Under the pieces are notes generated by a model. It was given only the letters and a program-made list of their open reading frames with translations. It was not told the origin of the DNA and searched no databases. From Streptomyces halstedii (lineage in GTDB: Bacteria; Actinomycetota; Actinomycetes; Streptomycetales; Streptomycetaceae), in assembly GCA_000720535.1 (NCBI GenBank), contig JOAZ01000005.1, positions 248,001 through 312,000 of the forward strand: DNA of 64,000 nt. The letters run 5' to 3'. The translations under genes and the position numbers were made by a program. Positions 33,196-42,653 of this stretch are shown in pieces (the first letter of the stretch is position 1; the number at the start of each line of letters is the position of its first letter).

Positions 33196-33451
33196 GGGTT
33201 CTCCACATCATCCGTGCCCGTGGACCCGGACACGAGTGTGCCCGGGTCTGTACATGACCAGTGAAGCTATCGCTGATCATGCCCGCGCATCAATGAATGC
33301 GGGCAAGTGAGTTCGAGGTGTGATCTCCGGGAGGTGGTTACGCCGTACGGAGGTTCGAAAAGAACGGACGGGTGGTGAACCGCTTCGCGGCGCCCTCCGT
33401 GCCGTTGTCAGGGAGTCACCGCCCACCCCCAACGCGCAGAGGACTCCCCGC

Positions 33452-33865
33452 ATGAAAACCACCGCCGAGAACACCGCACCCGCGTCGCGAGGAGAATCCG
33501 TGGCTACCGATGCACCGCCGCCCCCGGGCAGTACGGACGACAGTCCCGCCCAACCGACGACCGAGGCGTTCGTCGCGACGCAGAAGAGTGCGGAGTTCGC
33601 CGAACTGCGCCGCTCCCACCGGTCGTTCGCCTTCCCCCTGACCATCGGCTTCATCGCCTGGTACCTGCTGTACGTCCTGCTGTCCAGCTACGCCGGCGAC
33701 TTCATGGGCGCCACCGTCTTCGCCAACTTCAACGTGGCCTTCGTCTTCGGCCTCGCCCAGTTCGCCACCACGTTCCTCATCGCCTGGTTCTACTCGCGCC
33801 ACGCGGCGACGAAGATCGACCCCAAGGCGGAGGCCATCAAGTCCCGTCTGGAGGCCGACGCATGA
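33452..33865 (+). CDS. DUF485 small membrane protein, symporter partner
   Basis: The 137-residue protein has a disordered N-terminus and the DUF485 core: FAELRRSHRSFAFPLTIGF, helix 1 (about 69-87), a short loop with GDFMGATVFANFN and helix 2 (about 100-122) ending FYSRHAATKIDP. DUF485 genes almost always precede acetate/solute:sodium symporters, as here with an ATGA overlap. ATG 33452 has AGAGGA; an internal GTG at 33500, behind AGGAG at good spacing, gives a 121-residue alternative that may be the real start. Confidence 0.85.
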   Translation: MKTTAENTAPASRGESVATDAPPPPGSTDDSPAQPTTEAFVATQKSAEFAELRRSHRSFAFPLTIGFIAWYLLYVLLSSYAGDFMGATVFANFNVAFVFGLAQFATTFLIAWFYSRHAATKIDPKAEAIKSRLEADA

Positions 33866-35496
33866 GCGCCGCAGCCCACTCCCACACCGTGATCCTCGCC
33901 GCCTCGTCCACGACCGAGCACCGGCCGCTGATCATCAGCCTCTTCGCCGTGTTCGTCGCCGCGACCCTGGCCATCACCGTCTGGGCCGGACGGCAGACCA
34001 AGAGCGCCTCCGACTTCTACGCCGGCGGCCGCCAGTTCACCGCCTTCCAGAACGGCCTCGCCGTCTCCGGCGACTACATGTCCGCCGCGTCCTTCCTCGG
34101 CATCGCCGGAGCCATCGCGCTCTTCGGATACGACGGCTTCCTCTACTCCATCGGCTTCCTCGTCGCCTGGCTGGTGGCCCTGCTGCTCGTCGCCGAGCCG
34201 CTGCGCAACTCCGGCCGGTACACCATGGGCGACGTCCTCGCCTACCGGATGCGGCAGCGCCCCGTCCGTACCGCCGCCGGTGTCTCCACCATCGTCGTGT
34301 CGATCTTCTACCTGCTGGCCCAGATGGCCGGAGCGGGCGTCCTCGTCGCCCTGCTGCTCGGCATCACCGGCGACACGGGCAAGGTCCTCATCGTGGCGCT
34401 GGTCGGCGTCCTGATGATCCTCTACGTCACCATCGGCGGCATGAAGGGCACCACCTGGGTGCAGATGGTCAAGGCCGTCCTGCTCATCGCGGGCGCCCTG
34501 CTGATGACCTTCATGGTGCTGTGGAAGTTCGACTTCAACGTCTCCGACCTGCTGGGGACCGCCGCCGAGAAGAGCGGCCACGGCACGGCCTTCCTGGAGC
34601 CCGGCCTCAAGTACGGCGCCACCGGCGTCTCGAAGCTGGACTTCATCTCCCTGGGCATCGCGCTGGTCCTCGGCACCGCCGGACTGCCGCACATCCTGAT
34701 CCGCTTCTACACCGTGCCGACCGCCAAGGCCGCCCGTAAGTCCGTCAACTGGGCCATCGGCATCATCGGCGCCTTCTACCTGATGACGATCGCCCTCGGC
34801 TTCGGCGCCGCGGCACTCATCGGACCGGACGAGATCAAGGCGAAGAACCCGGCGGGCAACGCGGCGGCACCCCAGCTCGCGGAGTACCTCGGCGGAGTCG
34901 GCACCACCGGCGGGGCCGTCCTGCTCGCCGTCATCTCGGCGGTCGCCTTCGCCACCATCCTCGCCGTGGTCGCGGGACTCACCCTCGCCTCTTCGTCCTC
35001 CTTCGCCCACGACATCTACGCCAACGTCATCCGCCGGGGGAAGGCCACCGAGAAGGAGGAGATGCGCGCCGCCCGCTGGGCCACCGTCGCCATCGGCATC
35101 GTCTCCATCGCCCTCGGCGCGATGGCCCGCGACCTGAACGTCGCCGGCCTCGTCGCCCTGGCCTTCGCCGTCGCCGCGTCCGCCAACCTGCCGACCATCC
35201 TCTACAGCCTCTTCTGGAAGCGCTTCACCACCCAGGGCGCCCTCTGGTCGATCTACGGCGGTCTCGCCTCGTCCGTCTTCCTCGTGCTGTTCTCCCCGGT
35301 CGTCTCCGGCAAGGCCAGCTCGATGTTCCCGGACGTCGACTTCGCCTGGTTCCCCCTGGAGAACCCGGGCCTCATCTCCATCCCGCTGGGCTTCCTGCTC
35401 GGCTGGATCGGCTCCGTCGTCTCCAAGGAGGAGCCCGACGCCGGCAAGTACGCCGAACTGGAGGTCAAGTCCCTCACCGGCACCGGGGCCCACTGA
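33862..35496 (+). CDS. actP: Cation acetate symporter (SSS family)
   Basis: The 544-residue protein has 13 membrane helices of the solute:sodium symporter family. It opens with a short hydrophobic region, then FYAGGRQFTAFQNGLAVSGD, YMSAASFLG, and later TIGGMKGTTWVQM and AGLPHILIRFYTVP. The match is best to ActP/MctC acetate or monocarboxylate importers. It is coupled to DUF485 and followed by a 15-bp hairpin. Confidence 0.9.
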   Translation: MSAAAHSHTVILAASSTTEHRPLIISLFAVFVAATLAITVWAGRQTKSASDFYAGGRQFTAFQNGLAVSGDYMSAASFLGIAGAIALFGYDGFLYSIGFLVAWLVALLLVAEPLRNSGRYTMGDVLAYRMRQRPVRTAAGVSTIVVSIFYLLAQMAGAGVLVALLLGITGDTGKVLIVALVGVLMILYVTIGGMKGTTWVQMVKAVLLIAGALLMTFMVLWKFDFNVSDLLGTAAEKSGHGTAFLEPGLKYGATGVSKLDFISLGIALVLGTAGLPHILIRFYTVPTAKAARKSVNWAIGIIGAFYLMTIALGFGAAALIGPDEIKAKNPAGNAAAPQLAEYLGGVGTTGGAVLLAVISAVAFATILAVVAGLTLASSSSFAHDIYANVIRRGKATEKEEMRAARWATVAIGIVSIALGAMARDLNVAGLVALAFAVAASANLPTILYSLFWKRFTTQGALWSIYGGLASSVFLVLFSPVVSGKASSMFPDVDFAWFPLENPGLISIPLGFLLGWIGSVVSKEEPDAGKYAELEVKSLTGTGAH

Positions 35497-35520
35497 CCCC
35501 GCCGCCGGGCACCACGGTCC

Positions 35521-35554
35521 GGGGCCCTGTCGTAGAGACCTACGACAGGGCCCC
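35521..35554 (+). terminator. Terminator after actP
   Basis: A perfect 15-bp stem pairs 35521-35535 with 35540-35554 around an AGAC loop, 25 bp past the symporter stop and 100 bp before moaA. Confidence 0.9.
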
Positions 35555-35654
35555 GTCCCGCCTCGTGGCAATCGGCCGGCCCCGATGTCGTACCCCTCGC
35601 GTAGTCTCGATGAGGACGGACCGTAACCGCCGACAAGCCGGGGGAGGGGGCCAC

Positions 35655-36644
35655 GTGCTCATCGACACCTATGGCCGGGTCGCCACCGACCTGCGCGTAT
35701 CACTGACCGACCGGTGCAATCTGCGCTGCACCTACTGCATGCCCGAGGAGGGCCTGCGCTGGCTCGCCAAGCCGGACCTGCTGAGCGACGAGGAGATCGT
35801 CCGGCTCGTCCGCGTGGCCGTCACCCGGCTCGGGATCACCGAGGTCCGCTTCACCGGCGGCGAGCCGCTGCTGCGCCCCGGCCTCGTCTCCGTCGTCGAG
35901 CGGTGCGCCGCCCTGGAGCCCCGCCCCAGGACGTCCCTCACCACCAACGGCATCGGGCTCAAGCGCACCGCCGCCGCGCTGAAGGCCGCGGGCCTGGACC
36001 GGGTCAACGTCTCCCTGGACACCCTGCGCCCGGACGTCTTCCGCACGCTCACCCGCCGCGACCGCCACCAGGACGTGCTGGACGGCCTGGCGGCCGCCCA
36101 CGAGGCGGGACTCACCCCCGTCAAGGTCAACTCCGTCCTCATGCCCGGACTCAACGACGACGAGGCCCCCGACCTCCTCGCCTGGGCCGTGGAACACGGT
36201 TACGAGCTCCGTTTCATCGAGCAGATGCCGCTCGACGCCCAGCACGGCTGGAAGCGCGACGGGATGATCACCGCCGTCGACATCCTCGCCTCGCTGCGCA
36301 CCCGCTTCACCCTCACCGCCGAGGACGAGGACGCCCGCGGATCGGCGCCCGCCGAGCGCTGGAGCGTGGACGGCGGACCGCACCGCGTCGGCGTCATCGC
36401 CTCCGTGACCCGGCCCTTCTGCCGGGCCTGCGACCGCACCCGGCTCACCGCCGACGGCCAGGTCCGCACCTGCCTGTTCGCCCGGGAGGAGACGGACCTG
36501 CGCGGCGCCCTGCGCTCGGGCGCCTCCGACGAGGAGATAGCCGGGATCTGGAAGACCGCGATGTGGGGCAAGAAGGCGGGTTCCGGGCTCGACGACCCGG
36601 CCTTCCTCCAGCCCGACCGCCCGATGTCAGCGATCGGTGGCTGA
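35655..36644 (+). CDS. moaA: GTP 3',8-cyclase MoaA
   Basis: The 329-residue radical SAM enzyme performs the first step of molybdenum cofactor synthesis. The SAM cluster motif is DRCNLRCTYCMP (about residues 17-28). FTGGEPLLRPG is the SAM-binding GGE motif. The C-terminal second [4Fe-4S] ligands are in FCRACDRTRLTADG with Cys of RTCLF. The terminal double-Gly tail (SAIGG) needed by MoaA is present. The GTG at 35655 has GGGGAGGGGG upstream; the frame is open further left but without a comparable site. Confidence 0.95.
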   Translation: MLIDTYGRVATDLRVSLTDRCNLRCTYCMPEEGLRWLAKPDLLSDEEIVRLVRVAVTRLGITEVRFTGGEPLLRPGLVSVVERCAALEPRPRTSLTTNGIGLKRTAAALKAAGLDRVNVSLDTLRPDVFRTLTRRDRHQDVLDGLAAAHEAGLTPVKVNSVLMPGLNDDEAPDLLAWAVEHGYELRFIEQMPLDAQHGWKRDGMITAVDILASLRTRFTLTAEDEDARGSAPAERWSVDGGPHRVGVIASVTRPFCRACDRTRLTADGQVRTCLFAREETDLRGALRSGASDEEIAGIWKTAMWGKKAGSGLDDPAFLQPDRPMSAIGG

Positions 36645-36875
36645 GGACTCCCACCGCTCCAGCGGCACGACGTCCTTCAGGAAACCGCGCACCCCGAGGA
36701 ACGAGGACAGGTGCTCCCGGTGCTCCTCGCAGGCCAGCCAGGTCTTGCGGCGCTCCGGGGTGTGCAGCTTCGGGTTGTTCCAGGCGAGCACCCACACCGC
36801 GTCGGCGCGGCACCCCTTCGCGGAGCAGACGGGTGCGCCGGTGGCGCTCTCGGCGGAGACATCGGGGAAGTTCAC
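36627..36875 (-). CDS. Small conserved actinobacterial protein with Cys/His ligands
   Basis: The 82-residue protein has CSAKGC near residue 17, a central WVLAWNNPKLHTPERRKTWL block and ACEEHREHLSSFL, so two Cys, then Cys-x2-x-His could bind zinc. Homologues are sometimes labelled acetone carboxylase subunits without good reason. It reads leftward and its 3' end overlaps the last 18 bp of moaA in the opposite orientation. GTG start at 36875. No function is known. Confidence 0.75.
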   Translation of the reverse strand: MNFPDVSAESATGAPVCSAKGCRADAVWVLAWNNPKLHTPERRKTWLACEEHREHLSSFLGVRGFLKDVVPLERWESSATDR

Positions 36876-37095
36876 GCCGTCAACCCTACGGGCTCCGCGC
36901 CACACCCCCGCCGGGGAGAAACGGCGACGCCGGGCAGCCACGGGGGGAGCTGCCCGGCGTCGGTCCATCGCTCCGACGGGGGATGCGGAGCGCGTACGAA
37001 GTATGTCACGGGCACCGGGGTGCGGTGCACAGGAACCTGACGATTGATCTGAGGTTTTCTTGAGCTTTCCGGCCCCCGGTGCGGGCCGGACGGGC

Positions 37096-37476
37096 TCATT
37101 CCGGGCGGGACGTACCGCCGGCGGTACCCGCTGTCCCGGAATCCGGGACAGGCCCCGCCGGTCCGGCCGCGGGAGCCGCGCCCAGGGCGGCCGGCCGCAT
37201 TGGCGCCGGCACGAAGGTCGAAGGGAGCGAAGGGGTGTTCTCACGGCCCGCGTTGGCGATGACCACCGCGACGTACGGGAGCAGGACACCCAGGGCGAGC
37301 GCCACCACCGCCACGTGCCGCTCGACGTTCCACAGCGCCGCGGCCAGCACCACGGAGACCGTCCGCACGGACATCGAGATGATGTAACGCCGCTGCCGGC
37401 CCCGCACGTCGTCGGCGAGTGACTGCCGGGCGCCCGTGATCCGGAAGACCTCCGCGCCCCTCTGATCCCGCATCAT
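37096..37476 (-). CDS. DUF3099 membrane protein
   Basis: The 126-residue protein has a short polar N-terminus (RITGARQSLADDVRGRQRRYI), two closely spaced hydrophobic helices (about residues 36-52 and 54-72) and a long Pro/Ala/Gly tail. This is the DUF3099 pattern of actinobacteria. Adjacent ATG codons at 37476 and 37473 are equal start choices. It is monocistronic and divergent from the GlsB-like gene. Function is unknown. Confidence 0.8.
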   Translation of the reverse strand: MMRDQRGAEVFRITGARQSLADDVRGRQRRYIISMSVRTVSVVLAAALWNVERHVAVVALALGVLLPYVAVVIANAGRENTPSLPSTFVPAPMRPAALGAAPAAGPAGPVPDSGTAGTAGGTSRPE

Positions 37477-37686
37477 GTACCACCATCAGATCGCTCCACC
37501 GACCGTCCCCGGTCCGGGCCGCTCCCTACGGTACGCCCGGTATGCGCCCGGTCCGGGACCGGGGCGCGCCCGGCCCGGCCGGGTCCCCGCAGCCGCGCCC
37601 CGTACGGCCCCGTCCGGCATGCGGCGTGCCCCCGGCGGACCGAGACTGGTCGAACGCGCGAACACCGCGCCGCACGAGGAGGCGAC

Positions 37687-37971
37687 ATGGGCTGGCTGTG
37701 GGCAATCATCGTGGGTCTGGTGCTGGGTGTGATCGCACGCGCGATCCTGCCGGGCAAACAGAACATCCCCCTCTGGCTGACGGTGGTGTTCGGCATTCTC
37801 GGCGGCATTCTCGGCAACGCCGTGGCCGGCTGGCTCGGCGTGCGGCACACCAGCGGGATCGACTGGACGCGCCACGTGCTCCAGCTGATCGGCGCCATCG
37901 CGGTCGTCGGGGTCGGCGACATGCTCTGGCAGTCGGTCAGGGGCAACCGGGGCGACCGGCGGAGAACCTGA
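37687..37971 (+). CDS. GlsB/YeaQ/YmgE family stress-response membrane protein
   Basis: The 94-residue protein has three hydrophobic segments with the family pattern IIVGLVLGVIARAILPGKQ and GGILGNAVAGWLGV. Transglycosylase-associated (YeaQ) proteins are induced under stress in many bacteria; their biochemical role is not established. The start has GAGGAGG 5 nt upstream. Confidence 0.88.
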   Translation: MGWLWAIIVGLVLGVIARAILPGKQNIPLWLTVVFGILGGILGNAVAGWLGVRHTSGIDWTRHVLQLIGAIAVVGVGDMLWQSVRGNRGDRRRT

Positions 37972-37993
37972 GCCGGTGGGGAGACGCGGAACA

Positions 37994-38030
37994 CCGCGGC
38001 CGGTCACGCGAGAGGCGTGACCGGCCGCGG
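37994..38030. terminator. Bidirectional terminator before tyrS 3' end
   Basis: A 16-bp perfect stem pairs 37994-38009 with 38015-38030 around GAGAG. It is 23 bp past the GlsB-like gene and 66 bp from the end of tyrS, which converges on it. Confidence 0.88.
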
Positions 38031-38095
38031 CGCCGTGTGTTCCCGGGCGGGCCGGGTGTGCCGATCGGGCCGGGTCGATCGGGCGGGCCGGGCGG

Positions 38096-39364
38096 TCAGC
38101 CGGCCGTGACCTCGACGGCCGCCAGGTTCTTCTTGCCCCGGCGCAGGACCAGCCAGCGCCCGTGCAGCAGCTCCGCGCGGGCCGGTGCGGTCTCGCCGTC
38201 CGCGACCTTCGCGTTGTTCACGTAGGCCCCGCCCTCCTTGACCGTCCGGCGGGCGGCCGACTTGCTGGCCGACAGGCCGACCTCCACCAGGAGGTCCACC
38301 ACCGGGCCCAGCTCGCTGACCCGGGCGTGCGGCACCTCGGAGAGCGCCGCGCCGAGCGTCGCCTCGTCCAGCCCGGCCAGGTCGCCCTGGCCGAAGAGCG
38401 CCTTGGACGCCGCGATGACCGCCGCGCACTGGGCGCCGCCGTGCACCAGCGTCGTCAGCTCCTCGGCCAGCGCGCGCTGCGCGGACCGGGCCTGCGGACG
38501 CTCCTGGGTGAGCTGCTCCAGCTCCTCCAGCTCCTCGCGGTTCTTGAAGCTGAGGATGCGCATGTACGTCGAGATGTCCCGGTCGTCCACGTTCAGCCAG
38601 AACTGGTAGAACGCGTACGGCGTGGTCATCTCCGGGTCCAGCCAGACGGCCCCGCTCTCGGACTTGCCGAACTTGGTGCCGTCCGCCTTCACCATCAGCG
38701 GCGTCGCCAGAGCGTGCACCTCGGCACCGGGCTCCAGGCGGTGGATCAGGTCGATGCCCGCCGTGAGGTTGCCCCACTGGTCGCTGCCGCCCTGCTGGAG
38801 GGTGCAGCCGTGCCGCCGGTACAGCTCCAGGAAGTCCATGCCCTGGAGCAGCTGGTAGCTGAACTCGGTGTAGCTGATGCCTTCCTGGGACTCCAGCCGG
38901 CGGGCCACCGAGTCCTTGGTGAGCATCTTGTTGACCCGGAAGTGCTTGCCGATGTCCCGGAGGAACTCGATCGCGGACAGGCCCGCCGTCCAGTCCAGGT
39001 TGTTCACCATCGTCGCGGCGTTCGGGCCCTCGAAGGTGAGGAAGGGCTCGATCTGCCCGCGCAGCCGGTCCACCCAGGCCGCGATGGTCGCCGGGTCGTT
39101 CAGCGTGCGCTCGGCGGTCGGGCGGGGGTCACCGATCTGGCCGGTGGCCCCGCCGACCAGGGCGAGCGGCCGGAGGCCCGCGAGCTGGAGCCGGCGCATG
39201 GTGAGCACCTGGACCAGGTGCCCGACGTGCAGGCTCGCCGCGGTCGGGTCGAAACCGCAATAGAACGTGACCGGGCCGTCCGCGAGAGCCTTGCGCAGGG
39301 CGTCCTCGTCAGTGGACTGGGCGAACAGCCCGCGCCACTTCAGCTCGTCGACGATGTCCGTCAC
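38096..39364 (-). CDS. tyrS: Tyrosyl-tRNA synthetase
   Basis: The 422-residue class I synthetase has the HIGH-type motif [10 protein letters not shown] (about residues 44-53), the KMSKS-type motif [10 protein letters not shown], and a C-terminal S4 RNA-binding domain ([21 protein letters not shown]). GTG start with GGAGAG upstream. It is a housekeeping gene placed next to tldE/tldD in the same orientation. Confidence 0.97.
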   Translation of the reverse strand: MTDIVDELKWRGLFAQSTDEDALRKALADGPVTFYCGFDPTAASLHVGHLVQVLTMRRLQLAGLRPLALVGGATGQIGDPRPTAERTLNDPATIAAWVDRLRGQIEPFLTFEGPNAATMVNNLDWTAGLSAIEFLRDIGKHFRVNKMLTKDSVARRLESQEGISYTEFSYQLLQGMDFLELYRRHGCTLQQGGSDQWGNLTAGIDLIHRLEPGAEVHALATPLMVKADGTKFGKSESGAVWLDPEMTTPYAFYQFWLNVDDRDISTYMRILSFKNREELEELEQLTQERPQARSAQRALAEELTTLVHGGAQCAAVIAASKALFGQGDLAGLDEATLGAALSEVPHARVSELGPVVDLLVEVGLSASKSAARRTVKEGGAYVNNAKVADGETAPARAELLHGRWLVLRRGKKNLAAVEVTAG

Positions 39365-39416
39365 GGTCTTTTCTCTCCTCGAAGGTATGAGTGGGTGCCC
39401 GGTCAGTCTAAGTCGG

Positions 39417-40811
39417 TCACACGCCCCGGCTGACCGAGCTCATGTGGAAGTCGGGCACGCGCAGCGCGGGCATGGCGGCCCGGGTGAAGTAGTCGCCCCA
39501 CTCGCGCGGCAGCGTCAGCTCCGTACGGCCCGCCTCCGAGGCCCGGGACAGCAGGCCGACCGGCGACTCGTTGAACCGGAAGTTGTTCACCTCGCCGACG
39601 ACCTCGCCGTCCTCCACCAGGTACACCCCGTCCCGGGTCAGCCCGGTCAGCAGCAGCGACGCCGGGTCCACCTCGCGGATGTACCAGAGGCAGGTCAGCA
39701 GCAGGGCCCGCCCGGTCGTCGCGGCCACCATCTCCTCCAGCGAGCGCTCACCGCCGCCGTCCAGGACGAGGTTGTCCACCGCGGGGGCCACCGGCAGGCC
39801 CGTCAGCCCGGCCGAGTGGCGGGTCGTGGTGAGCCGCTCCAGCCGGCCGTCCTCGATCCACCGGACCGGCTCCAGCGGCAGCCCGTTGTCGAAGACGGAG
39901 GAGTCGTCGCCGGAGGAGTGGGCGATCACGAAGGGCGCGGACTCCAGACCCGGCTCGTGCGGGTCACCGCGCAGGGTCAGCGGCAGCTCGGACAGCTTCT
40001 CGCCGATCCGGGTCCCGCCCCCGGGCCGCGAGAAGACCGTACGGCCCTCGGCGGCGTCCCGGGCCGAGGCCGACCAGTACTGGTAGATCAGCAGGTCGGC
40101 CACCGCGGTCGGCGGCAGCAGCGTCTCGTACCGCCCGGCCGGAAGCTCGACGCGGCGCTCGGCCCAGCGCAGCCGTCGCGCGAGCTCCGCGTCGAGCTCC
40201 GCGGGGTCCACGTCCGCGAAGTCCCGGGTGGCCCGCCCGGCCCAGGCGGACCGGGTGCGGTCGGGGGACTTGGCGTTCAGCTCCAGCGTGCCGTTGGGCT
40301 GGTCGTGCCGCAGCCGCAGCCCCGTCGAGGTACCCAGGTAGGTGGAGGTCATCTCGTGGTGGGCGAAGCCGTACAGCTCGCGGCCGCCGGAGCGGGCACG
40401 GGCGAAGGAGTCGCCCAGGGCCGGGGCGAAGTCCCCGAAGACCTCGGAGCCGGTCTCGGCCGGGGCGTCCGTGAATCCGGGGGACGCGGGTACGCCGGAG
40501 ACGAGCGGCTGGGCGTCCTCGGCGGGTCCGGCGCCACGGGCCGCGGCCTCGGCCGCCCGCACGAGGGGTTCCAGGTCGTCCGGGGTGACCGCCGAACGCG
40601 ACACCACACCGGACGCCGTCCCCTGAGCCCCGTCGACGGTGGCGATCACGGTCAGCGTCCGGCCGCGCGTCACCCCGTTGGTGGTCAGCGCGTTGCCCGC
40701 CCAGCGCAGGTTGGCGGAGGAGTTCTCCTCCGCGATGACCACACAGCCGTCGGCGGTGGACAGGTCGAGCGCCCGCTCGACGATCTCGTGCGGCTTGCTG
40801 ACGCGGCTCAT
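39417..40811 (-). CDS. tldE: TldE/PmbA metallopeptidase-like subunit
   Basis: The 464-residue protein is the TldE/PmbA partner: it has the fold but no HExxH motif. It carries [15 protein letters not shown] near residue 36, [16 protein letters not shown] and the C-terminal [39 protein letters not shown] in family order. With TldD it forms a heterodimeric protease that cleaves unstructured peptides, including leader peptides of modified peptides. The ATG at 40811 overlaps the stop of the 29-codon ORF as ATGA. Confidence 0.92.
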   Translation of the reverse strand: MSRVSKPHEIVERALDLSTADGCVVIAEENSSANLRWAGNALTTNGVTRGRTLTVIATVDGAQGTASGVVSRSAVTPDDLEPLVRAAEAAARGAGPAEDAQPLVSGVPASPGFTDAPAETGSEVFGDFAPALGDSFARARSGGRELYGFAHHEMTSTYLGTSTGLRLRHDQPNGTLELNAKSPDRTRSAWAGRATRDFADVDPAELDAELARRLRWAERRVELPAGRYETLLPPTAVADLLIYQYWSASARDAAEGRTVFSRPGGGTRIGEKLSELPLTLRGDPHEPGLESAPFVIAHSSGDDSSVFDNGLPLEPVRWIEDGRLERLTTTRHSAGLTGLPVAPAVDNLVLDGGGERSLEEMVAATTGRALLLTCLWYIREVDPASLLLTGLTRDGVYLVEDGEVVGEVNNFRFNESPVGLLSRASEAGRTELTLPREWGDYFTRAAMPALRVPDFHMSSVSRGV

Positions 40812-40897
40812 CGCCCGCCCTCCTGCGTCGTGTTGAGACGGTGTGTGCCCGGGGGGCGGCCCCCGGACCCCCGGCCGGACAGCGTGTACCGCTTCAT
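40808..40897 (-). CDS. 29-codon ORF between tldD and tldE, born from a local duplication
   Basis: ATG 40897 overlaps the tldD stop (ATGA), and its own stop overlaps the tldE start (ATGA). The peptide begins MKRYTLSGRGSGGRPPGTHR and ends LNTTQEGGR; the ending repeats the last residues of TldD (LNTTQEAGR). AGGAGG lies upstream of both starts because it was copied with the repeat. It would be translated by coupling between the two protease subunits. Whether the peptide has a function is unknown. Confidence 0.55.
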   Translation of the reverse strand: MKRYTLSGRGSGGRPPGTHRLNTTQEGGR

Positions 40898-40922
40898 CGC
40901 CCGGCCTCCTGCGTCGTGTTGA
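40808..40922. repeat. 29-bp direct repeat at the tldD/tldE junction
   Basis: Positions 40808-40836 and 40894-40922 share 29 nt with one mismatch, 86 bp apart. Each copy contains the end of a coding frame, the AGGAGG ribosome-binding site and an ATGA overlap. One copy ends tldD, the other ends the mini-ORF. Confidence 0.9.
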
Positions 40923-42417
40923 GGATGTTGACACCCCGGAAGAGGGCGGAGGGGCAGCCGTGCGAGACGGCGGCGACCTGGCCCGGCTGGGCCTTGCCGC
41001 AGTTGAACGCGCCGCCCAGGACGTAGGTCTGCGGGCCGCCGACCTTCTCCATCGAGCCCCAGAAGTCCGTGGTCGTCGCCTGGTACGCCACGTCCCGCAG
41101 CTGGCCGGCCAGCCTGCCGTTCTCGATGCGGAAGAACCGCTGCCCGGTGAACTGGAAGTTGTACCGCTGCATGTCGATGGACCAGGAGCGGTCGCCGACC
41201 ACGTAGATCCCGCGCTCCACCCCGCCGATCAGGTCCTGGGTGGACAGCCCGCCCGGATCCGGCCGCAGGGAGACGTTCGCCATGCGCTGGACGGGGACAT
41301 GGCCGGGGGAGTCCGCGTACGCGCACCCGTTGGACCGGCCCAGGCCCGTCAGCTTCGCGATCCGGCGGTCGGTCTGGTAGCCGACCAGCTTGCCGTCCTT
41401 GACCAGGTCCCAGGACTGCGCCTCGACGCCCTCGTCGTCGTACCCGACGGTCGCGAGACCGTGCTCGGCGGTGCGGTCGCCCGTCACGTGCATCACGGGG
41501 GAGCCGTACGTCAGCGTGCCCAACTGGTCGAAGGTGGCGAAGGAGGTTCCCGCGTACGCCGCCTCGTAGCCCAGCGCCCGGTCCAGCTCGGTGGCGTGGC
41601 CGATCGACTCGTGGATGGTCAGCCAGAGGTTGGACGGGTCGACGACCAGGTCGTAACGGCCCGCCTCGACGCTCGGCGCCCGCATCTTCTCGGCCAGCAG
41701 CCCCGGCATGCCCTCCAGCTCGGCGTCCCAGTCCCAGCCGGTGCCCGTGAGGTACTCCCAGCCCCGCCCGGCCGGCGGCGCGATGGTGCGCATCGAGTCG
41801 AACTCACCGGTCGCGGAGTCCACGGCCACGGCCGTCAGCTGCGGATGCACCCGCACCCGTTGCTGCGTCGTGACGGTGCCGGCCGTGTCCGCGTAGAACT
41901 TGTTCTCGTGGACGGCCATGAGCGAGGCGTCCACGTGCGCCACCCCGTCGGCCGCCAGCAGCCGCGCGCTCCATTCGGCGAGCAGCCCGGCCTTCTCCTC
42001 GTCGGGTACGGAGAACGGATCGACCTCGTACGCGGACACCCAGGTCCGCTCCCCGTGCACCGGCTCGTCCGCCAGCTCGACGAACTCGTCGGAACCGGCC
42101 GCGGCGATCACCTTCGCCGAGAGCTTCGCCATGGCGACGGCCCGCGACGCGACCTTCGCCGCCGCGTCCATCGTCAGGTCCACGCCGGACGCGAACCCCC
42201 AGGCCCCGCCGTGCACCACGCGGACCGCGTATCCCAGGTCGGTGGTGTCCGACGTCCCGGAGGGCCGGGCGTCGCGCAACCGCCAGGTGGCACCGCGCAC
42301 CCGCTCGAACCGGAAGTCGGCGTGCGCCGCCCCGAGCGCGCGGGCGCGTGCCAGGGCCGCGTCGGCGAGGGCGCGCAGTGGCAGGGCCAGGAACGACTGA
42401 TCTACCTCGTGGGCCAC
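40894..42417 (-). CDS. tldD: TldD metalloprotease subunit
   Basis: The 507-residue protein has the catalytic TldD motif LTIHESIGHATELDRALG (HExxxH; about residues 265-282), the third-ligand region with MHVTGDRTAEHG, and FQFTGQRFFRIENG with GGAFNCGKAQPGQ near the C-terminus. It is the zinc-binding half of the TldD/TldE protease. It starts the leftward tldD-(mini-ORF)-tldE unit and is divergent from fabG. Confidence 0.95.
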   Translation of the reverse strand: MAHEVDQSFLALPLRALADAALARARALGAAHADFRFERVRGATWRLRDARPSGTSDTTDLGYAVRVVHGGAWGFASGVDLTMDAAAKVASRAVAMAKLSAKVIAAAGSDEFVELADEPVHGERTWVSAYEVDPFSVPDEEKAGLLAEWSARLLAADGVAHVDASLMAVHENKFYADTAGTVTTQQRVRVHPQLTAVAVDSATGEFDSMRTIAPPAGRGWEYLTGTGWDWDAELEGMPGLLAEKMRAPSVEAGRYDLVVDPSNLWLTIHESIGHATELDRALGYEAAYAGTSFATFDQLGTLTYGSPVMHVTGDRTAEHGLATVGYDDEGVEAQSWDLVKDGKLVGYQTDRRIAKLTGLGRSNGCAYADSPGHVPVQRMANVSLRPDPGGLSTQDLIGGVERGIYVVGDRSWSIDMQRYNFQFTGQRFFRIENGRLAGQLRDVAYQATTTDFWGSMEKVGGPQTYVLGGAFNCGKAQPGQVAAVSHGCPSALFRGVNILNTTQEAGR

Positions 42418-42611
42418 GCGGGCCTCCCCTTCTGAGATGGTCCTGGCAGTGAATCACGGGCGGAACCCCCACCGGGCGGCTACCGGTCCGCGGACCGTGG
42501 GACACGGCGCGCGCCCGCCGCGGCCCGCCGGGGGCGTCGCTGTAGGAACCCGACAGTGCCGTGCCGAAGGCGCTGTCAGGGGCCGAGTCCCCTCGCCCGG
42601 CGCGGTACCGA

Positions 42612-42617
42612 TAGGTT
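42612..42617 (+). promoter_or_regulatory. Probable -10 element of fabG
   Basis: TAGGTT, followed by TTC, sits 36 bp before the fabG start. It lies between two GGTACC palindromes (42604-42609 and 42622-42627). The same TAGGTTTTC string occurs before the gene at 47287 and the one at 57102, so it is likely a housekeeping-sigma -10 region. No convincing -35. Confidence 0.55.
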
Positions 42618-42653
42618 TTCGAGGTACCAGACCGACAAGGAAAGGGTGATCCG

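Noticed and set aside
33790-35571. A 593-codon reverse frame opposite actP
   Set aside because: Asp/Gly/Val-rich shadow of a membrane protein gene; no start site or motif.
35565-35654. N-terminal extension of MoaA
   Set aside because: The frame is open, but the segment has no MoaA similarity and the GTG at 35655 has the strong ribosome-binding site.
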